In this document: piece by piece, positions 56,949-64,000 of the stretch
How the letters are laid out: every line of letters begins with the position of its first letter
Numbering within the stretch: the first letter of the stretch is position 1
DNA from: Streptosporangium album
Lineage (GTDB): Bacteria > Actinomycetota > Actinomycetes > Streptosporangiales > Streptosporangiaceae
Reading direction: 5' to 3'
Length of the DNA: 64,000 nucleotides
NCBI RefSeq assembly: GCF_014203795.1
Contig: NZ_JACHJU010000001.1
Span: forward strand, 2,108,001-2,172,000
Notes under the pieces: model-generated
The model's database searches: none
What the model was told of the DNA's origin: nothing
Seen by the model: only the letters and a program-made list of their open reading frames with translations
Translations under genes and position numbers: made by a program

Positions 56949-57274
56949 CTTCGGTCTGATCCTCCGTGCAGCTTCTGGACGTCCTGCTGGATGAGGGTCT
57001 CCGTTCCGTGCAGGGAGCCCGCCGTGGACGCCATGCACCCGCCGGTCGTGCCGATCACCGTATGCAGACCTGTCAGGGCCTCGACCCCGACCCTGCTGCA
57101 CTCGGCGTAGGCTCCGGCGAACGTGCCGATCAGGCCGGTGTCCCCCCAGCAGGCACCGCCGGGCCCGCGTTCCCTCAGCCGCTGCACCGCTGCGGCGTAG
57201 TCCTCCCCATGGACTCTCATCCGGGAGGCATCCTGGTTCATCGACTCAGGATCGATCTCAAATCCGGAACTCAT
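56939..57274 (-). CDS. WXG100-family type VII secretion target (EspC-like)
   Basis: 111 residues from ATG 57274. Helical hairpin protein: FEIDPESMNQDASRMRVHGEDYAAAVQRL, then a Gly-rich turn with a CWGD in place of the WxG motif, and TGLIGTFAGAYAECSRVGVEALTGLHTVIGTTGGCMASTAGSLHGTETLIQQDVQKL. Such proteins pair with the following WXG100-like protein for export by the ESX machine. No EccC or other machine gene is in the window. Confidence 0.8.
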   Translation of the reverse strand: MSSGFEIDPESMNQDASRMRVHGEDYAAAVQRLRERGPGGACWGDTGLIGTFAGAYAECSRVGVEALTGLHTVIGTTGGCMASTAGSLHGTETLIQQDVQKLHGGSDRRWV

Positions 57275-57426
57275 GCCACTGGACCCTAGCGCGTTGCGGG
57301 GAGATGCATTATCGGAGCCGTACGCCCGCCGTACCCGGGCTTTGCGATCCGTGCCCGGACGACACCACGCCGGGGTCCCCGCATAGACTGAACAGCTGAT
57401 CCACAGCCTCACTTCTGGAGTCCGGA

Positions 57427-57822
57427 GTGCCACCGACACCCGCGTCGAACGACGAGCTTCGACATCTGGAACAGATCATGGAACAGGCCCAGGAGGTGAT
57501 GCGGAAGTTCCAGGAGGCACAGACCGCGATCCTCGAAGTCACCGGGGCGGGCGAAGGAGCCGACGGGCTGGTGAGGGCCGTCTCCGATGGGCGGGGCGGC
57601 ATCATGGAGATCGACTTCAATCCACGCGCCATGCGACTTGACTGCGCGACCCTCGGCAGGGAGGTGACGACGGCGCTTCAGGCGGCTCAGCAGGAAGCGG
57701 AGCGCCGGTCGCAGGAGATCATGGGCGAAGCCCTGGCCTCCGCCGAAGCCATGCCGGAACCACTGGACGAGACCTTCGTACGTGACCGGGTCGAGCAGGC
57801 CGCTCGCGACCTTTTCAGCTAG
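57427..57822 (+). CDS. YbaB/EbfC-family protein 1
   Basis: 131 residues from GTG 57427. Helix-beta-helix layout of YbaB: ELRHLEQIMEQAQEVMRKFQEAQTAILEVTGAGEGADGLVRAVSDGRGGIMEIDFNPRAMRLDCATLGREVTTALQAAQQEAERRSQEIM. YbaB proteins bind DNA as dimers, but in actinobacteria divergent copies accompany WXG100/toxin genes. It is divergent from the WXG100 gene across 152 bp and leads a two-gene operon. Confidence 0.85.
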   Translation: MPPTPASNDELRHLEQIMEQAQEVMRKFQEAQTAILEVTGAGEGADGLVRAVSDGRGGIMEIDFNPRAMRLDCATLGREVTTALQAAQQEAERRSQEIMGEALASAEAMPEPLDETFVRDRVEQAARDLFS

Positions 57823-57832
57823 GAGGCAGGTT

Positions 57833-58213
57833 TTGTACGGCTCTCCCATGAATCCGGACGATATCCGGGTCGAAGAATTCGAGCAGGCCCGGGACCGCGC
57901 GGAGAAGATGCTGGCGTGGATCGAGGGAGCGCAGAGCGAGATCGACGAGATCGTCGGCGTTGGCGAGGGGGCGTCCGATCGCATCAAGGTGACGACCGCG
58001 GCGAACGGGAAGGTGCTGGACGTCGTGTTCGAGCCCCGGGCCCTGCGCCTGGACAGCAGAACTCTGGCCGAGGAGGTGCTGTCGGCCGTCAAGCAGGCAC
58101 GGAGTGACGCGGAGCGGAAAATCCAGGACCTGATGCGCGAGTCACTGGACGGCTTCGACCCCGTCGAGACCCAGGCGCGGTTCGACCGCATGCTGAAGAC
58201 CGGCTGGCGATAG
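57833..58213 (+). CDS. YbaB/EbfC-family protein 2
   Basis: 126 residues from TTG 57833 (AGGAGG at 57821-57826, six bases upstream); ATG 57848 in frame is a less supported alternative. YbaB fold again: EEFEQARDRAEKMLAWIEGAQSEIDEIVGVGEGASDRIKVTTAANGKVLDVVFEPRALRLDSRTLAEEVLSAVKQA. It is about 30 percent similar by eye to its neighbour, so the pair probably arose by duplication and may form a heterodimer. Confidence 0.85.
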   Translation: MYGSPMNPDDIRVEEFEQARDRAEKMLAWIEGAQSEIDEIVGVGEGASDRIKVTTAANGKVLDVVFEPRALRLDSRTLAEEVLSAVKQARSDAERKIQDLMRESLDGFDPVETQARFDRMLKTGWR

Positions 58214-58590
58214 GTACCACCGACTCCTGCAGACTCGCCGTACGGGGACAGGCCGCATGGTTCATATGGCGGACACGCGCTGCCGTCGACCCGGACTCGC
58301 CTCAACATGGTGTCGCGCCCAGGGCGGGCGCAGGTCCGGCTCGGACCGGATGGTAGCCGGTTATCTACGCGTTTACCAGGGAATGATAGGCGGAGCTTAG
58401 GTCCTGCTACTGTCAGGGTGACGTAGCCCCTGCCATCCGCCGCGGGGTCGCGGCAGCCGGGCCCGCATGAGGACGGCCCCGGTTCCCAGGCTCAGCTCCA
58501 TCCGTCACACACGCTGACCGATGGACGTCTTCACCGCGTGAGGCCCGCACCCGCGACCGGGAGCGGGCCGATGACCGGAAGGCAGAGCAG
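58214..58590 (+). promoter_or_regulatory. Gap before the GT4/GH130 operon
   Basis: 377 bp with no family-like frame. Contains a small dyad GGTCCG/CGGACC near 58331-58345 and a possible 16-codon leader frame (MRTAPVPRLSSIRHTR) starting near 58467. Promoter probably around 58360-58420, where the sequence is more AT-rich. Confidence 0.35.
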
Positions 58591-59730
58591 TTGGCCCGCA
58601 CGTATGGCTTTCTCAGCACCCATCCGCCCACCCAATGTGGGCTCGCCACCTTCAACTCCGCCCTGTCCGCCCACCTCACCGAGGGCGGCATGTACGGCGG
58701 GATCGTCCGTGTCATCGCGCAAGACGACGACGGGCGTCCCGTACCCGGGGTCGTGCACACCTGGGGCCACGACAGACCCGGCGGCTGGGAGGCCGCGGCG
58801 TCCGCCCTCGACCGGTTCGACGTCGCCGTCGTCCAGCATGAGTACGGCATCTACCCCGGCCAGGACGGCCGGGACGTCCTGCCGTTGCTGCGCTGTCTCA
58901 CCGTGCCCAGCATCGTGGTCCTGCACACCGTCCTGACCCGGCCCAGCCCCCGGCAGAGAAGGCTGCTGGAACAGATCGTGGCCGCCGCCGGCGCGGTCGT
59001 CACCATGACCGGCACCGCCCGCGACCGGCTGCTCGCCGGTTACCACGTCGACGCCGGCAAGGTGTCCGTCATCCCGCACGGCGCCGCCGACCACTCGCAC
59101 GTCTCGGCTCAGCGCCGCATCCGGCCTCACCTGCTCACCTGGGGACTGCTCGGCCCCGGCAAGGGCATCGAATGGGCGCTGCACGCGCTCGCCCTTCTGG
59201 GGGACCTCACCCCTTCGCCCACGTACACCGTCGCCGGGAAGACCCACCCCAAGGTCCTGGAGCACCAGGGGGAGGCCTACCGCGACCGCCTGCGCCGGAT
59301 CGGCGCGCGGCTCGGCGTGTCGACCGCCGTGCGATACGACCCCGTCTATCGTGACAACGCCTCGCTGAGCCGGCTGATCCGCTCGGCCGACGTCGTCGTC
59401 CTGCCGTACGACTCCCCCGAGCAGGTCACCTCCGGCGTCCTCATCGAGGCCGTGGCCGCGGGCATCCCGGTCGTCGCCACGTCCTTCCCCCACGCCGTGG
59501 AGCTGCTCACCGGCGGGCCCGGTCTGCTCGTCCCCCACGAGGACCCCGTGGCCCTCGCCACCGCCGTACGCCGGGTCCTCACCGAACCCGGCCTGGCCGA
59601 CGACCTCGTCAATCGCACCCGTGCGCTGCTCCCAGCCCTGCTGTGGCCGGCCGTGGCGGCACGCTACGACGACCTCGCCCGGCATCTTCTGGCTGACCGC
59701 TCGCCTGCGGTGGTCGCGGCATTACCGTGA
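58591..59730 (+). CDS. Family 4-type glycosyltransferase
   Basis: 379 residues from TTG 58591. GT-B fold: TYGFLSTHPPTQCGLATFNSAL at the N-terminus, VIPHGAADHSH, LLTWGLLGPGKGIEWALHALALL, and the C-terminal nucleotide-sugar site YDSPEQVTSGVLIEAVAAGIPVVATSFPHAVELL, which contains the EAVAAG form of the E(x)7E motif. It probably transfers mannose or glucose from an activated donor. It overlaps the next gene by four bases, and the next overlaps the GH130 gene, so all three are one operon. Confidence 0.9.
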   Translation: MARTYGFLSTHPPTQCGLATFNSALSAHLTEGGMYGGIVRVIAQDDDGRPVPGVVHTWGHDRPGGWEAAASALDRFDVAVVQHEYGIYPGQDGRDVLPLLRCLTVPSIVVLHTVLTRPSPRQRRLLEQIVAAAGAVVTMTGTARDRLLAGYHVDAGKVSVIPHGAADHSHVSAQRRIRPHLLTWGLLGPGKGIEWALHALALLGDLTPSPTYTVAGKTHPKVLEHQGEAYRDRLRRIGARLGVSTAVRYDPVYRDNASLSRLIRSADVVVLPYDSPEQVTSGVLIEAVAAGIPVVATSFPHAVELLTGGPGLLVPHEDPVALATAVRRVLTEPGLADDLVNRTRALLPALLWPAVAARYDDLARHLLADRSPAVVAALP

Positions 59731-60728
59731 ATCCCGCCGCCGGCTTCAGGCATCTGGACCGGCTGAGCGACGACACCGGACTGTTCGAACACGCCCGGCA
59801 CGCCGTCGTCCGCCGCGAGCACGGCTACTGCACCGACGACGTCGCCCGCGGGCTCATCGTCACCAGCCGGGAGCCGAGTCCGGCCCCCGGGGTGGTGCGG
59901 CTCTCGGAGCGCTACCTGTCCTTTCTCACACACGCCCAGGACCCGTCCGGCGCGTTTCACAACCGGCTCACCTACGACCGGCGCTGGAGCGACCAGCCCG
60001 GCGTCGGCGACTGGTGGGGACGGGCGGTGTGGGGACTGGGCACCGCCGCGGCCCGCAACTCCGCTCCGTGGATCCGCGAGGAGGCCCTGCTCGCCTTCAC
60101 CCTCGGCGCCGCCCTGCGGTCTCCGCACCCGCGGGCCATGGTGTTCGCGGGGCTCGGCGCGGCGGAGGTCCTGCGGGCCCATCCGGACAGCGCCCTGGCC
60201 GCCGGCCTGCTCGCGGACGCCGCCGTCGCGGTCGGCGCCCCCGCCGGAGACCCTGACTGGCCGTGGCCGCAACCGCAGCTCACCTACGCCAACGCCGCCC
60301 TCGCCGAGGTGGTCATCGCCGCCGGTCATCTCGGCGGCGACGGCTCGATGCTCGCCGACGGCGTGCGGATGCTGACCTGGCTGCGCGGCGTCCAGACGAG
60401 GAGCGGTCTGCTGTCGGTCGTCCCCGACGCCGGCTGGCGGCAGCACGCGCCGCGGCCCCGCCACGACCAGCAACCGATCGAGGTCGCCGCGCTCGCCGAC
60501 GCCTGCGCCACCGCGGCCGCCGTCACGGGCGACCCGGGCTGGCACGCGGGTGTACGGCAGGCGGCGGCGTGGTTCCTGGGCGCCAACGACTGCGGCACGG
60601 CCATGTGGGATCCCGCGACAGGAGGGGGCTACGACGGCCTGACCCGGGACGGCCCCAACCTCAACCAGGGCGCGGAGTCGACCATCGCGCTCATCTCCAC
60701 CATGCAGCACATCCGGCACCTGCCATGA
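59727..60728 (+). CDS. Six-hairpin glycosidase-like protein
   Basis: 333 residues, all-helical. Motifs: HGYCTDDVARGLIV near 33-46, FHNRLTYDRRWSDQPGVGDWWGRAVWGLGTAA near 77-108, AALADACATAAAVTGDPGW and GYDGLTRDGPNLNQGAESTIALI at the end. This is an (alpha/alpha)6 barrel, as in glycosidases acting on uronic or N-acetyl sugars, and such a protein is usually found between a glycosyltransferase and a GH130 enzyme. Candidate acid residues are visible (DD in CTDD, DWW), but the reaction is unknown. Confidence 0.82.
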   Translation: MNPAAGFRHLDRLSDDTGLFEHARHAVVRREHGYCTDDVARGLIVTSREPSPAPGVVRLSERYLSFLTHAQDPSGAFHNRLTYDRRWSDQPGVGDWWGRAVWGLGTAAARNSAPWIREEALLAFTLGAALRSPHPRAMVFAGLGAAEVLRAHPDSALAAGLLADAAVAVGAPAGDPDWPWPQPQLTYANAALAEVVIAAGHLGGDGSMLADGVRMLTWLRGVQTRSGLLSVVPDAGWRQHAPRPRHDQQPIEVAALADACATAAAVTGDPGWHAGVRQAAAWFLGANDCGTAMWDPATGGGYDGLTRDGPNLNQGAESTIALISTMQHIRHLP

Positions 60729-62035
60729 CCATCCGAGACCTGGCCACCCGCCTCGACCTGACCCTCGCCCCCGACCCGCGCAGAGTGATCATCAAGCTGT
60801 TCGTCCCCGGAGAGGACGCCGCGCTGGCACGGACCCGTGCCGCCGCTCTGATCGACCGCATCACGCTTCTCAGCCACGACGAGACCGCCGGAATGCTGCG
60901 GGACACGTTGCGGCGGTTCGGCGGCCGGCACCACGATCTCGAGGCGACCTTCCTCCACCACTACGACCTGGTCCGCTACCTGGTCCCCCACCACGTCGAC
61001 CTGCGCCCGGCCGACCGTCTCCTCGTCGGCGCCTACTTCAGCCACGAGTACGCCGTGGAGGCCGCCGCGCTGTGCAATCCCTCGATGGTGGCCCATCCCG
61101 ACCAGTCCGACCTGAGTCCCGGGCAGCTCCGTGTGGTGATCAGCATGCGGCAGATCGGCGAAGGCCACCTGTCGTCCATCGGCTTCGCCACGGCGCTGCT
61201 CGGACCCGGCACCGGCCTCACCGTCGCGGACCGCTCGGGACCGCTGACCGTCGGCCGCACCACCACACCCAGGATCCTCGAGGAGCTGCGCCGGATGACC
61301 GCCTCGGACTACACCGTGGCCTTCCCCGCCGACGTCCCCCTCGAACGGCGGGTGCTCTGGCCCGCCACCGCGGCCGAGAGCAACGGGATGGAAGACGCCC
61401 GTTTCGTGAGAGTCCTCCGCGAGGACGGCACGCTCTCCTACCGCGCCACCTACACCGCCTATGACGGACGGAACATCAGCTCACGGATGCTCGACAGCGA
61501 CGACCTGCGCCGTTTCGAGATCACCCCGCTCCGCGGACCGGCCGCCGCCAACAAGGGCATGGCCGTGTTCCCCCGGCCGGTGGGCGGGCGTCGGCTCGCG
61601 CTGTGCCGCTCCGACGGCGAGACCATCGGCCTGACCGTCCTCGACCGGCACAACAGGTGGCAGCGGCCGATGCCGATCCACGCTCCCCGCAGCGGCTGGG
61701 AACTGGTCCAGGCCGGCAACTGCGGATCTCCCCTGGAGACCGAGTCCGGCTGGCTCGTCCTCACCCACGGCGTCGGCCCGATGCGCCGCTACGCCATCGG
61801 CGCCCTCCTGCTCGACCTGCACGAGCCGCAGCACGTCATCGCCGAGCTCCCCGGCACGCTCCTGACTCCCGACGACGCCGAACGTGAGGGCTACGTGCCC
61901 AACGTCGTCTACTCCTGCGGGGGTCTGCTGCACGCGGGCGCCCTGTGGCTGCCGTACGGGGCGAGCGACGCCCGGATCGGATTCGCCCACGTGGCCCTCA
62001 CCACCCTCATGGAGGCGATGCGCCGGCCCCGTTGA
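60725..62035 (+). CDS. GH130-family glycoside phosphorylase-like protein
   Basis: 436 residues from ATG 60725. Five-bladed propeller with the family hallmarks AESNGMEDARFVR near 220, YTAYDGRNISSRML, AANKGMAVFPR, GNCGSPLETESGWLVLTHGVGPMRRYAIGALLLD and YGASDARIGFAHV. GH130 enzymes phosphorolyse beta-mannosides (such as mannosyl-glucose or mannobiose). This one has a long N-terminal extension (about 90 residues) and belongs to the two-domain group. With the glycosyltransferase it may make or recycle a manno-oligosaccharide. Confidence 0.9.
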   Translation: MTIRDLATRLDLTLAPDPRRVIIKLFVPGEDAALARTRAAALIDRITLLSHDETAGMLRDTLRRFGGRHHDLEATFLHHYDLVRYLVPHHVDLRPADRLLVGAYFSHEYAVEAAALCNPSMVAHPDQSDLSPGQLRVVISMRQIGEGHLSSIGFATALLGPGTGLTVADRSGPLTVGRTTTPRILEELRRMTASDYTVAFPADVPLERRVLWPATAAESNGMEDARFVRVLREDGTLSYRATYTAYDGRNISSRMLDSDDLRRFEITPLRGPAAANKGMAVFPRPVGGRRLALCRSDGETIGLTVLDRHNRWQRPMPIHAPRSGWELVQAGNCGSPLETESGWLVLTHGVGPMRRYAIGALLLDLHEPQHVIAELPGTLLTPDDAEREGYVPNVVYSCGGLLHAGALWLPYGASDARIGFAHVALTTLMEAMRRPR

Positions 62036-62231
62036 GGCGGGTGAGCCCGGTCATGGGGACCTCGCGGCCGTCGAGGGTCGCTGCGATGAGCGCGTCACGC
62101 AGCAGGCCGGCGGGAGCGCGGACCACGCCTGAGCCGATGGCCGGGCGGTCGCGAGTGCTGCGGCCGCTCCACCGCATCACCACCACCACCGCCCGCCGGC
62201 TGACGCTGTCCGACCTGGACCGGCGCATCAC
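62007..62231 (-). CDS. Possible small hypothetical protein
   Basis: 74 codons on the minus strand overlapping the end of the GH130 gene by 29 bases. The part VRAPAGLLRDALIAATLDGREVPMTGLTRLNGAG is plausible as protein, and codon use is fair, but no motif or ribosome site is clear. It could be chance. Confidence 0.3.
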   Translation of the reverse strand: MMRRSRSDSVSRRAVVVVMRWSGRSTRDRPAIGSGVVRAPAGLLRDALIAATLDGREVPMTGLTRLNGAGASPP

Positions 62232-62234
62232 CCC

Positions 62235-63179
62235 TCAGAACAGCCAGTCGAGCAGGCCGCCACCGCCTCTGCCCGGATTCTGGCTGGGGGCCGGGGCCGG
62301 GGCCTCCGTCGGGGCGGGAGCCTCCGTCGGGGCGGGAGCCTCCGTCGGGGCCGGGGCCTCCGTCGGAACGCTGGCCTCGGGCTTGGAAGAGGCGCGCTGC
62401 CGGGGGGTCAGGTCGTGGGTGTCGTCCTGGTTGTTCTCGGTGACCCTGGGGCGCGGTTTCACCGGCGGGGTGCTGTGCGTCGGGGCCGGCCGGGAGGTCT
62501 GCGTGCGAGGCACCGGAGCCTGGGAGACCTCGGGCTGGGGGGTCTCGCTCTCCTCGGCGGACGGTTCGGCCGTCTCCACGGGTTGGGTGGGTTCGGCGCT
62601 CGCCGTCTCCTCGGGAAGATCCGGCAGCTCGATCTTGGCGCATCCGACATCGGCCGAGCATGAGGCGTCGGGCGTCGACTTCATGGTGGAGGAGAGCATC
62701 CAGCCTGCCGTGAGCCCCACCACCACGATGCCCCCGACGGCCGTCAGCAGCATCCGGCTCCGGCGCCGGGGCCGGGGCCGGGGCCGGGGCCAGGGCCGGT
62801 CCTCGACCTCGGGCTCCTCCCGCCAGCCCGACCCCAGGAAACCGCGCGCCGGCTGCGGATCGTTGTCGGTCTCACGCGCGGAGTGCCAGTCGTCCTCGTC
62901 GTCCTCGTCGTAGGAACCCGCGGCTGCCGGGACCTCCGAAGCCCCCGGAGTCTCCCGGGTTCCCATGGTCTCCAGGATTCCCAGGGTCTCCGAGACCTCG
63001 TCCTTTCTGACCGGCTCCCGGGCGTCCTCCGGGCCCCACCCGTCCGACAGCACGTCACCGTCCGGGCGACCGGGTTCACGCTGTGGCACGACGGGCCCCA
63101 TGGGTCCTGTCTGCTCACGGGGATCTTCGTCGTATGACCCATGCATACCGTCTCGCCCCACAATGAACCTCTCTGACAT
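62235..63179 (-). CDS. Single-pass membrane protein with Pro-rich extracellular repeats
   Basis: 314 residues. An acidic cytoplasmic part (residues 1-125, with EDDEDDWHSARE), a positively charged RPRPRPRPRRRSR stretch just before a membrane helix at about 142-162 (LLTAVGGIVVVGLTAGWML), then an extracellular region with two Cys (ASCSADVGCA), a Thr/Pro/Glu-rich stalk, and four to five copies of TEAPAP near residues 268-297. The end is GGGGLLDWLF. It resembles a stalk-type wall-associated or regulatory protein. No domain identified. Confidence 0.65.
   Translation of the reverse strand: MSERFIVGRDGMHGSYDEDPREQTGPMGPVVPQREPGRPDGDVLSDGWGPEDAREPVRKDEVSETLGILETMGTRETPGASEVPAAAGSYDEDDEDDWHSARETDNDPQPARGFLGSGWREEPEVEDRPWPRPRPRPRRRSRMLLTAVGGIVVVGLTAGWMLSSTMKSTPDASCSADVGCAKIELPDLPEETASAEPTQPVETAEPSAEESETPQPEVSQAPVPRTQTSRPAPTHSTPPVKPRPRVTENNQDDTHDLTPRQRASSKPEASVPTEAPAPTEAPAPTEAPAPTEAPAPAPSQNPGRGGGGLLDWLF
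62300..62372. repeat. 18-bp tandem repeats encoding TEAPAP
   Basis: About four copies of an 18-bp unit containing gcctccgtcggggc, encoding (on the minus strand) the repeated TEAPAP in the stalk of the membrane protein. A second run of ccgggg repeats at 62766-62800 encodes the RP repeats before its membrane helix. Confidence 0.85.
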
Positions 63180-63240
63180 GAATTTCGGTCGGGCATCTTC
63201 CTAGCAGACCCGACAATGATCTGTCCGAAAAACTCACCCG

Positions 63241-63420
63241 ATGATGGAAATTGTCAAACATTCGTGCCCCCAAGACAGGGCGGTGACGGTCCGGCCGGGC
63301 ATGCACGCCGACGGCGAGACCGTGGCCGACGTGGTGCGGGTGTGCCGGGAGAGGGCGTCCTCCTCCGGAGATCCGGCGCCCGTCCCCGCCTGCGATCGGA
63401 CCGTTCTCGGCGCGCGGTGA
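63241..63420 (+). CDS. Possible small protein, 59 residues
   Basis: From ATG 63241: MMEIVKHSCPQDRAVTVRPGMHAD, then GETVADVVRVCRERASSSGDPAPVPACDRTVLGAR. Strong GC at third positions from codon 15 on suggests real coding, perhaps the end of an eroded gene. No family recognised. It precedes the next hypothetical on the same strand. Confidence 0.35.
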   Translation: MMEIVKHSCPQDRAVTVRPGMHADGETVADVVRVCRERASSSGDPAPVPACDRTVLGAR

Positions 63421-63518
63421 CCGCCGGTTCCCCGTCTGCCGCGATCACCGGGCCCGGCGGGTGGATATCTGGTTCTCCGAAGACCATGGCATGGGCATAC
63501 GAGAGGTACGGTCGGCTC

Positions 63519-63941
63519 ATGTCTGAGCGCAGCATGCCGCACGACGCCGCCTCCTGGGCGTGCCCCCACGGGCAGGACGCCCGCCGAGGCTGCGTGGCCT
63601 GCTACCAGGAATCGGTCGATCCGGATCCGGCACTGTCGTGCTGGGAGGTCGCGGCCTGGTTCACCACCGAGCGGCCGGTCCCCATAAGAACCCTTCAGGA
63701 CGTTCATCACCATGGCCGCCGCTTCGCCCTGGACCAGCCGTCCACCCCGCTGGTCTACCTGCTGACCGGCCATGCCCGCGCCCGCGGCAGCGTCCAGGCC
63801 GTCGCGGGCGTGATCGGCTTCCTCCTGCACAACCGTCACGTGGTCGCCAGCTTCACCGTGACCGAGATCCGGTCGACCTCCCAGTCGGCCGCGGGGGCGA
63901 GCACGACCCGCCAGACGGATGTGTGGGTCAGGGGCGCCTGA
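63519..63941 (+). CDS. Hypothetical protein with a Cys-rich N-terminus
   Basis: 140 residues from ATG 63519 (63486 also possible). CPHGQDARRGCVACYQES near the N-terminus gives a His/Cys pattern able to bind zinc. Then comes a beta/alpha domain (AAWFTTERPVPIRTLQDVHHHGRRFALDQPSTPLVYLLTGH) and FTVTEIRSTSQSAA at the end. Similar small proteins occur in actinobacteria without assigned function. Monocistronic in the visible part. Confidence 0.55.
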   Translation: MSERSMPHDAASWACPHGQDARRGCVACYQESVDPDPALSCWEVAAWFTTERPVPIRTLQDVHHHGRRFALDQPSTPLVYLLTGHARARGSVQAVAGVIGFLLHNRHVVASFTVTEIRSTSQSAAGASTTRQTDVWVRGA

Positions 63942-64000
63942 ACGAAGGGATCGCGGCGGACCAGGTCTTCTCGCCCGGACCGGGGCCGCCGGACGCCGCA

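Noticed and set aside
58467..58520. Sixteen-codon leader peptide before the GT4 gene
   Set aside because: It has no run of regulatory codons and no paired terminator/antiterminator that I can draw, so an attenuator claim is not supported.

Overview
The window is high-GC DNA (GC-rich third codon positions, frequent GTG/TTG starts) from a filamentous actinobacterium. A Streptosporangiaceae-type host (Streptosporangium, Nonomuraea and relatives) is the best guess. The evidence is the actinobacterial sepX/glp/galU neighbourhood, a complete conservon with a CYP157-like P450, and ESX-type WXG100 genes next to YbaB-like genes. The species is an inference; no rRNA or other marker is present.

Layout. 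0-0.7 kb: transposase debris (an IS3-like end and an IS630-like tail). 0.7-15 kb: mostly core genome. This holds a VOC protein, tRNA-Ala(CGC), and the conserved block sepX/glpR - rimJ-like - moaB - moaC - glp (MoeA-like) - galU on the minus strand. On the plus strand follow 5-formyl-THF cyclo-ligase, a K+/H+ antiporter, and an FmdB-type zinc-ribbon protein behind a CIRCE-like operator. Then come an unusual MFS exporter fused to a MarR-like domain, mtnP with two DnaA boxes upstream, an SAF-domain protein, a VanY-type peptidase, and tRNA-Arg(CCT).

14.9-46.7 kb: an accessory region that begins at tRNA-Arg and is full of scars. It holds a PadR pair cut by an IS5-family element, a serine/tyrosine recombinase chimera, and a small element with 115-bp inverted ends. 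Next is a two-component system with an ABC exporter whose permease has lost its 3' end in a tail-to-tail junction with a peptide-binding protein gene. Then come two serine hydrolases, a frameshifted threonine dehydratase, two TetR-controlled loci with clear operators, a SMI1/KNR4 protein, a DUF6461/GNAT scar, and a complete IS200/IS605 element (TnpA + TnpB) inserted in an integrase gene. A McrBC restriction locus, a FUSC membrane protein, an aldo/keto reductase and more transposase debris follow. Ends of the same tyrosine-integrase family occur at 17.4, 37.7/39.6 and 44.6 kb, all on the minus strand, and divide the island into modules.

46.7-64 kb: an alpha/beta hydrolase, then a full conservon (cvnA-B-C-D plus a P450 lacking the ExxR motif), and a large secreted protein. 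After these come truncated ATP-grasp and luciferase-like genes, and a TPR / WXG100-like / WXG100 / YbaB / YbaB group that looks like a type VII substrate module. Last are a three-gene glycan operon (GT4 glycosyltransferase, six-hairpin glycosidase-like protein, GH130 phosphorylase), a Pro-rich membrane-anchored protein, and small hypotheticals.

Most genes belong to known families. The least explained pieces are the PadR-coupled repeat protein, the WXG100/YbaB/TPR module, the GT4-hairpin-GH130 operon, the MFS-MarR fusion, and the regulatory sites (CIRCE, DnaA boxes, paired palindromes) that were found by reading the intergenic DNA.
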